From Candidatus Leptovillus gracilis (GTDB lineage Bacteria; Chloroflexota; Anaerolineae; Promineifilales; Promineifilaceae), in NCBI GenBank assembly GCA_016716065.1, contig JADJXA010000005.1, positions 124,001-188,000 of the forward strand: a stretch of DNA of 64,000 bases, given 5' to 3'. Shown here piece after piece: positions 56,553 to 64,000 of this stretch. A program made the position numbers and the translations under genes. The notes under the pieces were generated by a model. That model worked only from the letters and a program-made list of their open reading frames with translations, made no database searches and was not told the DNA's origin. Position 1 is the first letter of the stretch. Each line of letters begins with the position of its first letter.

Positions 56553-58294
56553 GTCACTATCTCCCCTTCGGCCCCAGCGGGGCGCATATCCTGGACCATC
56601 AGTTGGAGGCTGCGACGGCCGTTCCATTCATTGACCCCCACCGTGTACACCAGGTCCATAAACTGCGGCATCCGCGCCGCCCACGCCCCCTGCCGAAAGG
56701 CAATCGCCGCCACCTCCCGGTAGCTGCCCGACGGCCCCGGAGCGGCGACGCGCATTTGCAGATGAGAACCATCCTGCCCCACCACCCGATGGCTCAAAAT
56801 TTCCACGTTACGGCTCATAAATACCGGGGTCGGATTCGCATATCCTGTCGGCTCCAGCGGCCTCAGGCTCTCATACAGCGCCCAATCCACCGCTTCCAGC
56901 TCGATTTCCGCATCCACCGTCAGCGTGGGGTACAAATCTAAACCGGCCAGTTTTGTTTCGGCCACGGCCGTCATCTGCCGGATGAATGGCTCCAGGTTTT
57001 CATTGCGAATGGTGAAACCGGCCGCCTGGGCATGGCCGCCATGCCGCACCAACAAATCGGCCACCCCATCCAGCGCTTCGGTAATATGAAATTCGGGGAT
57101 AGAACGGCAGGACCCTCGGCTCTCTTCCTCGCCCATCTCCATGACAATGGCCGGGCGATAATGCACTTCGGCCAGGCGGCTGGCGACCAGCCCCACCACG
57201 CCAGAGACAAACCCAGCGTCGGCAGCAATGAGGATGGGGGCATCCGGTGTGATCAAGGCTTCCGCTTTGGTCGTCAATTCGGCCGTCAGCCGTTGGCGCT
57301 GCTGGTTCAATTCGTTTAGCTTGGCCGCAAGCTCGTTAGCCTGCGGCCGGTTGTTCACCGAAAGCAGTTTGGCGGCGGCGTAGGCGTGCGCCAGCCGCCC
57401 GGCGGCGTTGATGCGCGGCCCCAGGCCAAAAGCGATAGACTCGGCCGAAAGCTGGCCCGGCTTCAGGCGAGACACTTCGGCCAGAGCAGCGACACCGGGA
57501 CGGCGCGCTTCATTCAGCACGGTTAACCCGGCAACAACAAGCTGCCGGTTCTCGCCCAACAGCGGGGCCAAATCGGCCACTGTGCCGATGGCGACCAGAT
57601 CGAGCAGGTCGGTCTCGTTGAATTGGGCGCGTTCAGGCATGGCCTGGCGCAGCGCCTGGGCCAGTTTGTAGGCGATGCCCACACCGGCCAGCATGGTTTC
57701 GGGATATGGGGAAGACGGCCGTTTCGGATTAATCACCGCCACTGCTGGCGGCAGTTCCGGCCCCAGGCTGTGGTGGTCGGTAATGATCATGTCCAGGCCA
57801 ATGGCCTGAGCGTGCCGCGCCTCGGCCACCGAACGAATGCCACAATCCACGCTGATGACCAGGTGGGCGGCGAATTCGCCTCTGATTTTGCTCAGGGCTT
57901 CTATATTCAGGCCATAACCTTCGTCTACGCGGTCGGGGATATACGGCCGGGCCTTTTCCCGATCCAGGCCACAACCACGCAGCGCCTCGGTCAGCAGCAC
58001 AGTGGAGGTCACGCCATCAGCGTCGAAATCGCCATACACGACGATAGTCTCTTCATTTTCGATGGCCTGCTGGATGCGGGCCACCGCCTTGTCCATATCC
58101 ATCAGCAAGAAGGGATCGGTGCTTTCCAGGTAACGGCGCTCAACAAAAGCCTGTAAATGGGCCGGGTCTATGATGCCCCGGTTGTAAAGTACCTGAAGCA
58201 GAGTAGGGTTGATGTGGCTGAGCTGCTGCTGAACAGCGGCTGGCACGGGTGGGGCTAACTGCCATCTGTTGGGTCGGATGTTGTCTGGTCTCAT
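56549..58294 (-). CDS. recJ: Single-stranded-DNA-specific exonuclease RecJ
   Basis: 581 residues, usual length. DHH phosphoesterase motifs: YGDFDADG at 87-94, DCGIRS at 150, TDHHSLG at 172-178, then a DHHA1/OB part with GGHAQAAGFTI near 410 and the C-terminal OB fold (VVGQDGSHLQMRVA). Degrades 5' single strands in recombination and mismatch repair. First of the pair with the epimerase gene. Confidence 0.96.
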   Translation of the reverse strand: MRPDNIRPNRWQLAPPVPAAVQQQLSHINPTLLQVLYNRGIIDPAHLQAFVERRYLESTDPFLLMDMDKAVARIQQAIENEETIVVYGDFDADGVTSTVLLTEALRGCGLDREKARPYIPDRVDEGYGLNIEALSKIRGEFAAHLVISVDCGIRSVAEARHAQAIGLDMIITDHHSLGPELPPAVAVINPKRPSSPYPETMLAGVGIAYKLAQALRQAMPERAQFNETDLLDLVAIGTVADLAPLLGENRQLVVAGLTVLNEARRPGVAALAEVSRLKPGQLSAESIAFGLGPRINAAGRLAHAYAAAKLLSVNNRPQANELAAKLNELNQQRQRLTAELTTKAEALITPDAPILIAADAGFVSGVVGLVASRLAEVHYRPAIVMEMGEEESRGSCRSIPEFHITEALDGVADLLVRHGGHAQAAGFTIRNENLEPFIRQMTAVAETKLAGLDLYPTLTVDAEIELEAVDWALYESLRPLEPTGYANPTPVFMSRNVEILSHRVVGQDGSHLQMRVAAPGPSGSYREVAAIAFRQGAWAARMPQFMDLVYTVGVNEWNGRRSLQLMVQDMRPAGAEGEIVT

Positions 58295-58329
58295 AATGGG
58301 CGAATGGTAACACGGATGGGGGCCTGGGG

Positions 58330-59808
58330 CTACCGGCGGGAGCCGGCGACAAAGGGACGGCCGTGTTTTTCCAGGGGCACAACCAGAGTAATTTTGGTTC
58401 CCTGTTTGGGAACAGACTCCACGCGCAAAGAGCCATTAATGCGCTCGGCGCGTTCACGCATGTTCACCATGCCCAGACTGCCGCGCGAACTATAGTCGCG
58501 GTTGACGTCTTGGGTATCAAAACCAACACCATCATCCTGAATCAGGGCGACAAACAGGTTGTCTTCTTTCCAGAAGCGCACTTCGATGTGGTTGGCCTGG
58601 GAATATTTGCGGGCGTTGCCCAGCGCTTCTTCAACGATAGAGAAGACCACACTCTGACCGGCGTCATCAAGCAGATCGGCGTATTCACCGCCATTAAACT
58701 GAATGTTCAGACCATCCGCTTCTCGCAGGCGGCTGATGACCGCTTCGATGGCCGCTTGCAGCCCTTGTGTTTCCAGGATTAACGGCCGTAACGTAAACAA
58801 CATCCCCCGAATATCTTTCGAGGTCTGTTTAGCCAACTCTTCCACCTTCTGCAATTCCATAATCGCCTGGTCTGGATCGCGACTGACCAACGAACGAATA
58901 AAGTTGATGCGCATGGCGATGGCCGCAATGCTTTGGGTGGGACCATCATGTAAATCGCGGGCCAATTCTTTGCGCGCATTTTCGTTGGCGTCTATCAGGC
59001 GCTGCTTTTCAGCTTCTAATTCCTGGTAAAGGCGGGCATTCTGCAAAGAAATAACGGCCTGGTCGGCCACCGAAACGAACAGTTCATGATGCTCATCGTT
59101 GAGCTGCAAAGTGGCTTTGGAGGCGATCAGCATCGCGCCGAATATATTGAATCCGGCGCGCAGCGGGATACAGATTGCCATCTGGCAGTTTCTAAAGGCG
59201 ATGAAGGTACGCACTTCTGGGTCTCGTTCCAGATTGTTGGAGACGACAATTTCCACATCGCGCAGGGCCTTGCCGACAATGCCCTTTTTGCCGGGAATAT
59301 GCCGTTCCAGGTCACTGCCGGAAAAGCTGCGGGTGGGCACGGGGCGCAAGCTGTCTCCAGCGAACAAAAAGACGGTGCTGACCAGAGAATCGCGTGCTGC
59401 GCCAGAATCAAAGAGGGACTGGTTACAGACGTTGAGCGCTTCCTCGACAACTCGTTCAAAACTGAGGGTAGCCCGCATGATGGAAGCCAGCTCTTGCAAC
59501 GACTTGAGCCGCTTGTTGGAGGCTTCCAGCGCATAGGTCTCGGTATGGACGATTTTATTAACGGCCGTATCCACCCGCTCACCAGACTGCGCCATGAAAC
59601 TAAAAATAATGATGGTTACGCCCAAAAACAAGAGTGTGGTAACAGCCAGAGCAATCAACCAATTACTAAGCGTATTGCCCAACAGAACGCCGATAACCCC
59701 GTAAAAAGCAGCTACCAGGGCAAAAAAAGCAATCACCAACACGGTTAGCGAGAGCCATTGCAGGCGGCTAATTTCCTTTTTGATTAGTGCGGTCAGCTGC
59801 TCTTTCAT
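58330..59808 (-). CDS. Membrane-bound NarL-type sensor histidine kinase with GAF domain
   Basis: 492 residues from ATG at 59808; a GTG five codons upstream is the alternative. Two membrane helices near 20-45 and 51-72, a short signalling coil, a GAF domain ~100-265 (LASIMRATLSFERVVEEALNV ... VADQAVISLQNARLYQELE), the HisKA_3 segment with phospho-His in RKELARDLHDGPTQS, and HATPase_c with VEEALGNARKYSQA, DDGVGFD and GSLGMVNMRERA. Family partners are NarL/LuxR regulators; none is in this window. Confidence 0.92.
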   Translation of the reverse strand: MKEQLTALIKKEISRLQWLSLTVLVIAFFALVAAFYGVIGVLLGNTLSNWLIALAVTTLLFLGVTIIIFSFMAQSGERVDTAVNKIVHTETYALEASNKRLKSLQELASIMRATLSFERVVEEALNVCNQSLFDSGAARDSLVSTVFLFAGDSLRPVPTRSFSGSDLERHIPGKKGIVGKALRDVEIVVSNNLERDPEVRTFIAFRNCQMAICIPLRAGFNIFGAMLIASKATLQLNDEHHELFVSVADQAVISLQNARLYQELEAEKQRLIDANENARKELARDLHDGPTQSIAAIAMRINFIRSLVSRDPDQAIMELQKVEELAKQTSKDIRGMLFTLRPLILETQGLQAAIEAVISRLREADGLNIQFNGGEYADLLDDAGQSVVFSIVEEALGNARKYSQANHIEVRFWKEDNLFVALIQDDGVGFDTQDVNRDYSSRGSLGMVNMRERAERINGSLRVESVPKQGTKITLVVPLEKHGRPFVAGSRR

Positions 59809-59978
59809 GGATCTTTTGCCCACTGGAAACGGCGTTGAGACAAGGTATTATTTTGCCGCAGGCTTTTAGTACCATTCGATTATACCCAATGGCCTTAAAA
59901 TAACGATAGGAATCAGGTGGGATAGGCCATAAGTCATGGGTGGGTGATGGGTTGCTGATGGGTTGCTAATCGAACTAT

Positions 59979-60890
59979 TTATCGCTGTGCCAGGGCGGCA
60001 GCGATTTGCCCGGCCGTCCGGCCATTGTTGCGCAGTAATGCGGTGTTGGCGTTCATGCTGCGGCCGTCTGTCAGAACCACCACCCGGCTTAGCAGCCAGG
60101 GCGTAGCCGCCGGCCCATGAATGCCCAGGTCGTCGGCTTCACGGGTGGCCTGGGTGATGGCCGCTTCCATTTCATCCGGGTCGGCGGCGGCTTCGGCGGG
60201 TACGGGCACAGTCACCAGCAAACCGCTTTGCAGCCCCAACCAACGGCGCGCGGCAATCACCGCAGCGACGCTATCCGGGGTGTCCAGGCGAATGTCTACC
60301 GACAAGCCGCTGTGCCGCGTAAAAAAAGCGGGCATCTCGTCTGTGCCATAACCGATAACAGGGACGCCGTGTGTCTCTAGCACTTCGCGCGTGGCCGGTA
60401 AATCTAGAATGGATTTGGCGCCGCTGCTGACCACCGTGACCGGCGTGCGGCCCAGTTCAGCCAGATCGGCGCTCACGTCGAAGGGGTGGCCGCGATGGAC
60501 ACCGCCGATGCCGCCGGTGGCAAACAGCTCAATGCCCGCCAGATGCGCCAGGATCATCGTGCCAGCGACGGTGGTGGCCCCATCCTCAGCGCGTGCCAGG
60601 GCCAGGGGCAGGTCGCGGCGGCTGCATTTGCGCACATCTTGCCCGGCGCGCTGCCCCAGGTATTCGATCTGGTCGGCGCTGAGGCCAATATGGACCTGCC
60701 CACCAATGATGGCGATGGTGGCCGGGGTGGACCCACCTTCGCGCACGGCCGTTTCCATGGCGACGGCCGTTGCCACATTCTGTGGGTAAGGCAGTCCGTG
60801 GGTGATGACGGTGCTTTCCAAAGCGACGATGGGGCCGTTGGCCGCCAGAGCCGCAGCCACATCGGGGTGGTAGTGAAGATGTTCGGACAT
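59979..60890 (-). CDS. psuG: Pseudouridine-5'-phosphate glycosidase
   Basis: 303 residues. IVALESTVITHGLPYPQN near 21-38, RKCSRRDLPLALA near 87, TVAGTMILAHLAGI, FATGGIGGVHRG near 124-135, VVSSGAKSILDLPAT near 150 and the end RTAGQIAAALA, all family marks. Splits pseudouridine 5'-phosphate to uracil and ribose 5-phosphate in RNA salvage. The kinase partner PsuK is not next to it. Start at 60890 chosen as full family length. Confidence 0.95.
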   Translation of the reverse strand: MSEHLHYHPDVAAALAANGPIVALESTVITHGLPYPQNVATAVAMETAVREGGSTPATIAIIGGQVHIGLSADQIEYLGQRAGQDVRKCSRRDLPLALARAEDGATTVAGTMILAHLAGIELFATGGIGGVHRGHPFDVSADLAELGRTPVTVVSSGAKSILDLPATREVLETHGVPVIGYGTDEMPAFFTRHSGLSVDIRLDTPDSVAAVIAARRWLGLQSGLLVTVPVPAEAAADPDEMEAAITQATREADDLGIHGPAATPWLLSRVVVLTDGRSMNANTALLRNNGRTAGQIAAALAQR

Positions 60891-61380
60891 GGTTCAGTCA
60901 CTTGTTCCTTTTGGGTTTCACTGCCCGGTAATAATGCCTTTTCTGAGCCGGACACGCAAGTAAAATGGGGGAAACGGCCGTGTCCAGATATTTGCCAGAC
61001 CATTGCCGTTCAGACGCTCTATACAACTACGACCAGGGTAATTCTGCCAACTTACCTCTTGCCTGTCGCTAAATGCCAATTTACACTGTATTTATGCCCA
61101 ACCTGAACAAACTGGCAGCGGTATTCAGAAGTCAGCGCTCAGTGTTCGGTTTTCAGTACGTGTTTTCCAGAGTTAACGCCGACTGAATACTGAATTACTG
61201 AATACTGATCCCAGTCTAGTCTTGCCATCGGCATAGAAGTGGATAAGATGATAGTCAGAGTTGCATTCTCAGGATAAAGTAAACTTGGACCTGACAGATT
61301 TTTGCCAGCCGTCAGGTCTTCATAAGTGGCGGGCGGCATCATGACCGTCATGGTTAACTTCAAAAAAGGAGAGAAAAATT
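60891..61380. other. 490-base gap upstream of the CBM48 gene
   Basis: No gene. From left: one ACGGCCGT (60973), a period-7 tract GTATTCA, GTGTTCG, GTTTTCA facing ACTGAAT units (61115-61205), a promoter candidate TTGCCA (61222-61227), 16 bases, TAAGAT (61244-61249), and a hairpin GACCTGAC/GTCAGGTC (61288-61295/61311-61318) without T run. AAGGAGAG precedes the next ATG. Confidence 0.5.
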
Positions 61381-61677
61381 ATGTTAAGCAAGAATTATTC
61401 AAAAACAGGCTCGGTGTGCCGGGTCACGTTCAAGTTGCCGGCGGATGTGGGGGCAGAAACGGCCGTTATCGCAGGTGATTTTAATGGGTGGAGTACTGAA
61501 AGCCACCCAATGAAAAAGTTGAAGGATGGTAGTCTTAGCGTTGTGCTGTCCCTGACGCCGGGAAAAGCATACCGTTTCCGCTACCTGCTGGACGGAGACC
61601 GCTGGGAAAATGATTGGGAGGCCGACGCCTACCTGCCCAATTCTTACGGCGAAGACGATTCCGTTGTCCAGGTGTAA
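61381..61677 (+). CDS. Small CBM48/isoamylase-early-set domain protein
   Basis: 98 residues, a single early-set Ig-like domain of the type at the front of glycogen branching enzymes and in AMPK beta: VCRVTFKLPADVGAETAVIAGDFNGWSTESHPMKKL, LTPGKAYRFRYLLDGDRWENDWEADAYLPNSYG. The NGW and YRFRYL-DG segments carry the sugar-binding Trp and aromatic residues. Stand-alone copies are frequent in Chloroflexota and cyanobacteria; glycogen or starch binding is likely, enzyme activity is not. Confidence 0.88.
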   Translation: MLSKNYSKTGSVCRVTFKLPADVGAETAVIAGDFNGWSTESHPMKKLKDGSLSVVLSLTPGKAYRFRYLLDGDRWENDWEADAYLPNSYGEDDSVVQV

Positions 61678-61711
61678 AACAGGATGTGGGCCGGTGGACT
61701 GGTAGGCAAAT

Positions 61712-61740
61712 TTGACAAATAAAGTAGCCTATGAAAAAAT
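61712..61740 (+). promoter_or_regulatory. Candidate promoter of the amino-acid ABC operon
   Basis: TTGACA (61712-61717), 17 bases, AAAAAT (61735-61740). The -10 is poor (four of six). About 70 bases before the SBP gene. Confidence 0.4.
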
Positions 61741-61813
61741 GTGCATCATTGGAAAATAGCCCGTACATCCTTGTTCCACCATTAAATTAAGGCACTATGA
61801 AAGGAGAAAGAAG

Positions 61814-62677
61814 ATGAAAAAGAAATGGACGTTAGCAATTGTTTCCTTGCTGCTGGTATTTTTATTGGCAGCCTGCGGCGGTGGCGCCAACACGGCCGAA
61901 CCGGTTGCCCCAACACAACCGGCTGCCGAACAACCCGCCGCCAGCACCGGTCTGCCAGACCTGGGTGGCCGTGAAATCACCATCGCCGTCGAAAACGCCT
62001 ACCTGCCCTTCAACTACATAGACCCCACCACCAAAGAACCGGCTGGTTGGGACTATGAAGTGTGGAACGAAATTTGCCGCCTGCTTAACTGCACGCCGGT
62101 CTACATCGAAGCTGGTTGGGAAGGCATGATCCAGGCCGTAGCCAACGGCCAGTACGACGCCGCCGCCGATGGCATCACCATCACCGAAGACCGCACCGAA
62201 ATTGTGGATTTCTCCGAAGGTTACATCAACATCGAACAACGCCTGCTGGTGCGTGTGGATGAGACACGCATCAACAGCATTGACGATATCGTCGCCGACA
62301 CCAGCCTGGTACTGGGCACGCAAACAGGGACGACGAATTATGAAACGGCCAAATCTTTCCTGCCCGAAAGCCGTATTCAAGCCTTCGAGCAGTTCCCCTT
62401 CGCCGTACAGGCCCTGCTGTCTGGCGACATAGACGCCGTGATCATTGACGAAGTGGCCGGACAAGGCTACCTGGGCGAAAACGCCGACAAATTGACATTG
62501 GTCGGCCCCTCCATGTCCAGTGACCAACTGGGCTTCATCTATCCCAAAGGCAGCGATCTGGTCGGGCCGGTTAACGCCGCCCTACAACTCTTGAAGAGCA
62601 ACGGTTTCCTGCAAGCGGTGAACCTGCGCTTTTTTGGCCCCGACTTCGACATCACCTACGACGATTTAGAAGGATAG
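61814..62677 (+). CDS. Polar amino-acid ABC transporter, substrate-binding lipoprotein
   Basis: 287 residues. Lipoprotein signal with lipobox LLAAC (Cys21), a Pro/Ala/Thr-rich tether to ~45, then a bacterial solute-binding family 3 domain: REITIAVENAYLPFNYID, WDYEVWNEICRLLNC, GWEGMIQAVANGQYDAAADGITIT and RTEIVDFSEGY. Anchored outside the membrane, it delivers an amino acid to the permease and ATPase encoded next. AAAGGAG before ATG; a terminator after the gene suggests it is made in excess over the membrane parts. Confidence 0.94.
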   Translation: MKKKWTLAIVSLLLVFLLAACGGGANTAEPVAPTQPAAEQPAASTGLPDLGGREITIAVENAYLPFNYIDPTTKEPAGWDYEVWNEICRLLNCTPVYIEAGWEGMIQAVANGQYDAAADGITITEDRTEIVDFSEGYINIEQRLLVRVDETRINSIDDIVADTSLVLGTQTGTTNYETAKSFLPESRIQAFEQFPFAVQALLSGDIDAVIIDEVAGQGYLGENADKLTLVGPSMSSDQLGFIYPKGSDLVGPVNAALQLLKSNGFLQAVNLRFFGPDFDITYDDLEG

Positions 62678-62679
62678 TG

Positions 62680-62740
62680 ACAGTATTCCGTGTCCAGTGT
62701 TCAGTATTCAGTGTTCCGTCAACTGAACACTGAACGCTAT
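62680..62740. repeat. Period-7 inverted repeat (GTATTCA / ACTGAAC units)
   Basis: GTATTCC, GTGTCCA, GTGTTCA, GTATTCA, GTGTTCC then GTCAACT, GAACACT, GAACGCT. It starts right after the SBP stop codon. Confidence 0.75.
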
Positions 62741-62752
62741 TCTTAATGGGGA

Positions 62753-62789
62753 GCGCCAGGGTAATCCACTCTGGCGCTTCTTTGTTTTA
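62753..62789 (+). terminator. Terminator between SBP and permease genes
   Basis: AGCGCCAG (62753-62760) and CTGGCGCT (62772-62779), followed by TCTTTGTTTT. Partial termination would give more binding protein than permease. Confidence 0.8.
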
Positions 62790-62853
62790 TGCACTTTTCA
62801 AGGTATTATTTTGTACTTCACGTAAGCAGCCCTAAGTTCCAACAGGAGATTTC

Positions 62854-62868
62854 ATGCGTGTGACCTAA
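62854..62868 (+). other. Four-codon ORF with good ribosome site in permease leader
   Basis: AGGAG (62844-62848) followed by ATG CGT GTG ACC TAA. It may be the start of a lost gene or a minimal leader ORF; nothing more can be said. Confidence 0.25.
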
Positions 62869-62893
62869 CCCACCACCACGAATGAAAAGGTTT

Positions 62894-62926
62894 AGAGTTG
62901 TCAAATCTTAAAGATTTGACAACTCT
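62894..62926. repeat. Perfect 16-bp palindrome before the permease gene
   Basis: AGAGTTGTCAAATCTT (62894-62909), one base, AAGATTTGACAACTCT (62911-62926), then ATTTT. It stands 18 bases before the permease start, so it can act as a terminator/attenuator or shield the 5' end. Confidence 0.8.
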
Positions 62927-62944
62927 ATTTTCAAGGGAGACATA

Positions 62945-63736
62945 ATGGCAGGTCCAGAAATTCAAATCCCGGATGCAACCTGGCGTGATAATTGGCGAGA
63001 GTTCCCGTGGTGGCTTTTCGCTATTTTTGGTTTTCTGATTATCATGGCCTTCTTGATTTTTACAGACCCGGAGATAAATGAAGCGTTTCTATTCATTATC
63101 CCTGGCATCCAGCTTACGTTGTCCATTACACTGGGGGGGTTTGCGCTGGCTATGGTTTTGGGCCTGCTGGCTGGATTAGGGCGGATTAGCAAAAACGCGC
63201 TGGTACGCAACATTGCCATCACCTACATCGAATTTATTCGCGGTGTGCCAACGCTGGTATTGGTTCTGACATTGGCGTTTGTGCTGGTTCCGGCCGTCAG
63301 CAATGCCCTGGGAATTGACATCCGCAATGTTTCGATGGTGGCGCGCGGCATTTTTGCCCTGGCAATTATCTATGGCGCATTCTTAGCCGAGATTTTCCGG
63401 GCGGGAATTGAATCTATCTCCCATGGGCAAATGGAAGCGTCTCGCTCTTTAGGGATGAATTATCGTCAGGCCATGCAGTATATTATTTTGCCACAGGCGA
63501 TTCGTAATATTTCACCAGCGTTAGGCAACGATTTCATTGCCATGCTCAAAGATTCCTCGCTGATATCGGTGTTGGCAGTGCGCGAGCTGACCCAGCGCGC
63601 CCGTTTGTACGCCGGCAGCACCTTTCGCTTTCCAGAATCTTATTTGGTGCTGACGTTTTGTTATTTAGCCATGACAATCGCCCTGAGTCTGCTCTTGCGC
63701 TGGTACGAGCAGCGGTTGGGCAAGGATTCACGCTGA
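62945..63736 (+). CDS. Polar amino-acid ABC transporter permease
   Basis: 263 residues. Membrane helices near 22-40, 50-85, 95-125, 130-155, ~195-215 and 232-252. The EAA loop AEIFRAGIESISHGQMEASRSLGM and the HisMQ motif IEFIRGVPTLVLVL mark the polar amino-acid permease group. GGGAG precedes ATG. One permease gene only, so a homodimer is likely. One base separates its stop from the start of the ATPase gene. Confidence 0.94.
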   Translation: MAGPEIQIPDATWRDNWREFPWWLFAIFGFLIIMAFLIFTDPEINEAFLFIIPGIQLTLSITLGGFALAMVLGLLAGLGRISKNALVRNIAITYIEFIRGVPTLVLVLTLAFVLVPAVSNALGIDIRNVSMVARGIFALAIIYGAFLAEIFRAGIESISHGQMEASRSLGMNYRQAMQYIILPQAIRNISPALGNDFIAMLKDSSLISVLAVRELTQRARLYAGSTFRFPESYLVLTFCYLAMTIALSLLLRWYEQRLGKDSR

Positions 63737-63737
63737 G

Positions 63738-64000
63738 ATGGACGATGAAATCATTGTAGTAGACGGCCTGCATAAATACTTTGGGCACGTACAGGCAGTG
63801 AAGGGCGTAGACCTGCGGGTGCGGCGCGGTGAAGTGGTGATTGTTGTGGGGCCAAGTGGTTCTGGCAAAAGCACGGTGCTGCGCTGCATCAATCATCTGG
63901 AAGTGCCGACCGGTGGCGCGGTGTACATTGATGGCGTCCATTTAGAAGATAAGAAGACAAATATCAACGCGGTGCGGGCGGAAGTGGGTATGGTGTTTCA
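63738..64000 (+). CDS. Polar amino-acid ABC transporter ATPase (partial, runs off right edge)
   Basis: The first 87 residues are visible: a short start (MDDEIIVVDGLHKYFGHVQ), Walker A GPSGSGKST near 38-46, LRCINHLEVPTGG, and the start of the Q-loop GMVFQ. It resembles GlnQ/HisP-type ATPases. The start is one base after the permease stop, so the two genes are coupled. The rest lies outside the window. Confidence 0.92.
   Translation, partial: MDDEIIVVDGLHKYFGHVQAVKGVDLRVRRGEVVIVVGPSGSGKSTVLRCINHLEVPTGGAVYIDGVHLEDKKTNINAVRAEVGMVF

Noticed and set aside
4322..62740. Heptamer tracts as CRISPR arrays
   Set aside because: Units are seven bases with no constant spacers, and no cas genes are present.

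Overview
The window looks like a moderately GC-rich chromosome segment from an uncultured member of the Chloroflexota (Anaerolineae-like). This is inferred from gene content, not from a marker gene: a CysO/Mec/CysM sulfur-carrier cysteine pathway, a Tad pilus locus with no secretin or other outer-membrane part, a YgeW-type knotted carbamoyltransferase, Uma2 and four-helix-bundle accessory genes, and a NusA with a long acidic C-terminal tail. No rRNA, complete tRNA or CRISPR array is visible.

Layout. (1) 1-4243 is the right end of an integrative element or prophage. It has leftward early-type genes (winged-helix replication protein, VRR-NUC nuclease, a duplicated Cys-motif protein), a densely palindromic gap and a tyrosine integrase that ends at a 3' half of tRNA-Asn (the attachment site), followed by the terminator that once served the host tRNA. 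(2) 4430-9850 carries gpmI, a possible small RNA, an ABC-2 exporter (ATPase plus two permeases) and a zinc-ribbon protein. (3) 10408-19063 is a GntR-headed catabolic cluster: two carbamoyltransferases, carbamate kinase and two PLP enzymes. It is interrupted by three accessory cassettes (Uma2 gene, four-helix-bundle gene, toxin-antitoxin pair). (4) 19186-24156 holds a TadZ-like protein, a pilin-LamG fusion, a membrane-anchored carboxypeptidase-regulatory-like protein and an HPt protein, split by a decayed IS with intact ends and a 9-bp target duplication. (5) 24260-28224 is the cysM-mec-cysO-DUF4395-thioredoxin-moeBR sulfur operon, with a frameshifted moeBR and a structured leader. (6) 28687-40614: recD2, a broken NTF2-like gene, the nusA-ylxR-infB-rbfA-nrnA-truB-ribF operon with a probable attenuator, cysH and a YegP-like gene. 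(7) 40945-46232 is the Tad locus (flp, tadZ, tadA, tadB, tadC). (8) 46421-60890 is housekeeping: comFC, hpf, phosphatase, HNH, NIF3, kbl, an MBL/beta-CASP protein, RNase D, two histidine kinases, an epimerase, recJ and psuG. (9) 61381-64000 is a CBM48 protein and a polar amino-acid ABC importer running off the right edge.

Two genome-scale signatures overlie everything. The palindrome ACGGCCGT occurs roughly 95 times by eye, against one or two expected by chance, in coding and non-coding DNA and on the mobile element too. In addition, about 18 gaps carry tracts of different sequence that share a seven-base period, often as inverted pairs that begin at a stop codon. One tract lies in frame inside recD2 and one extends the C-terminus of CysO past its Gly-Gly. 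Together they resemble the HIP1 and STRR repeats of cyanobacteria and are the most unusual feature of the window.
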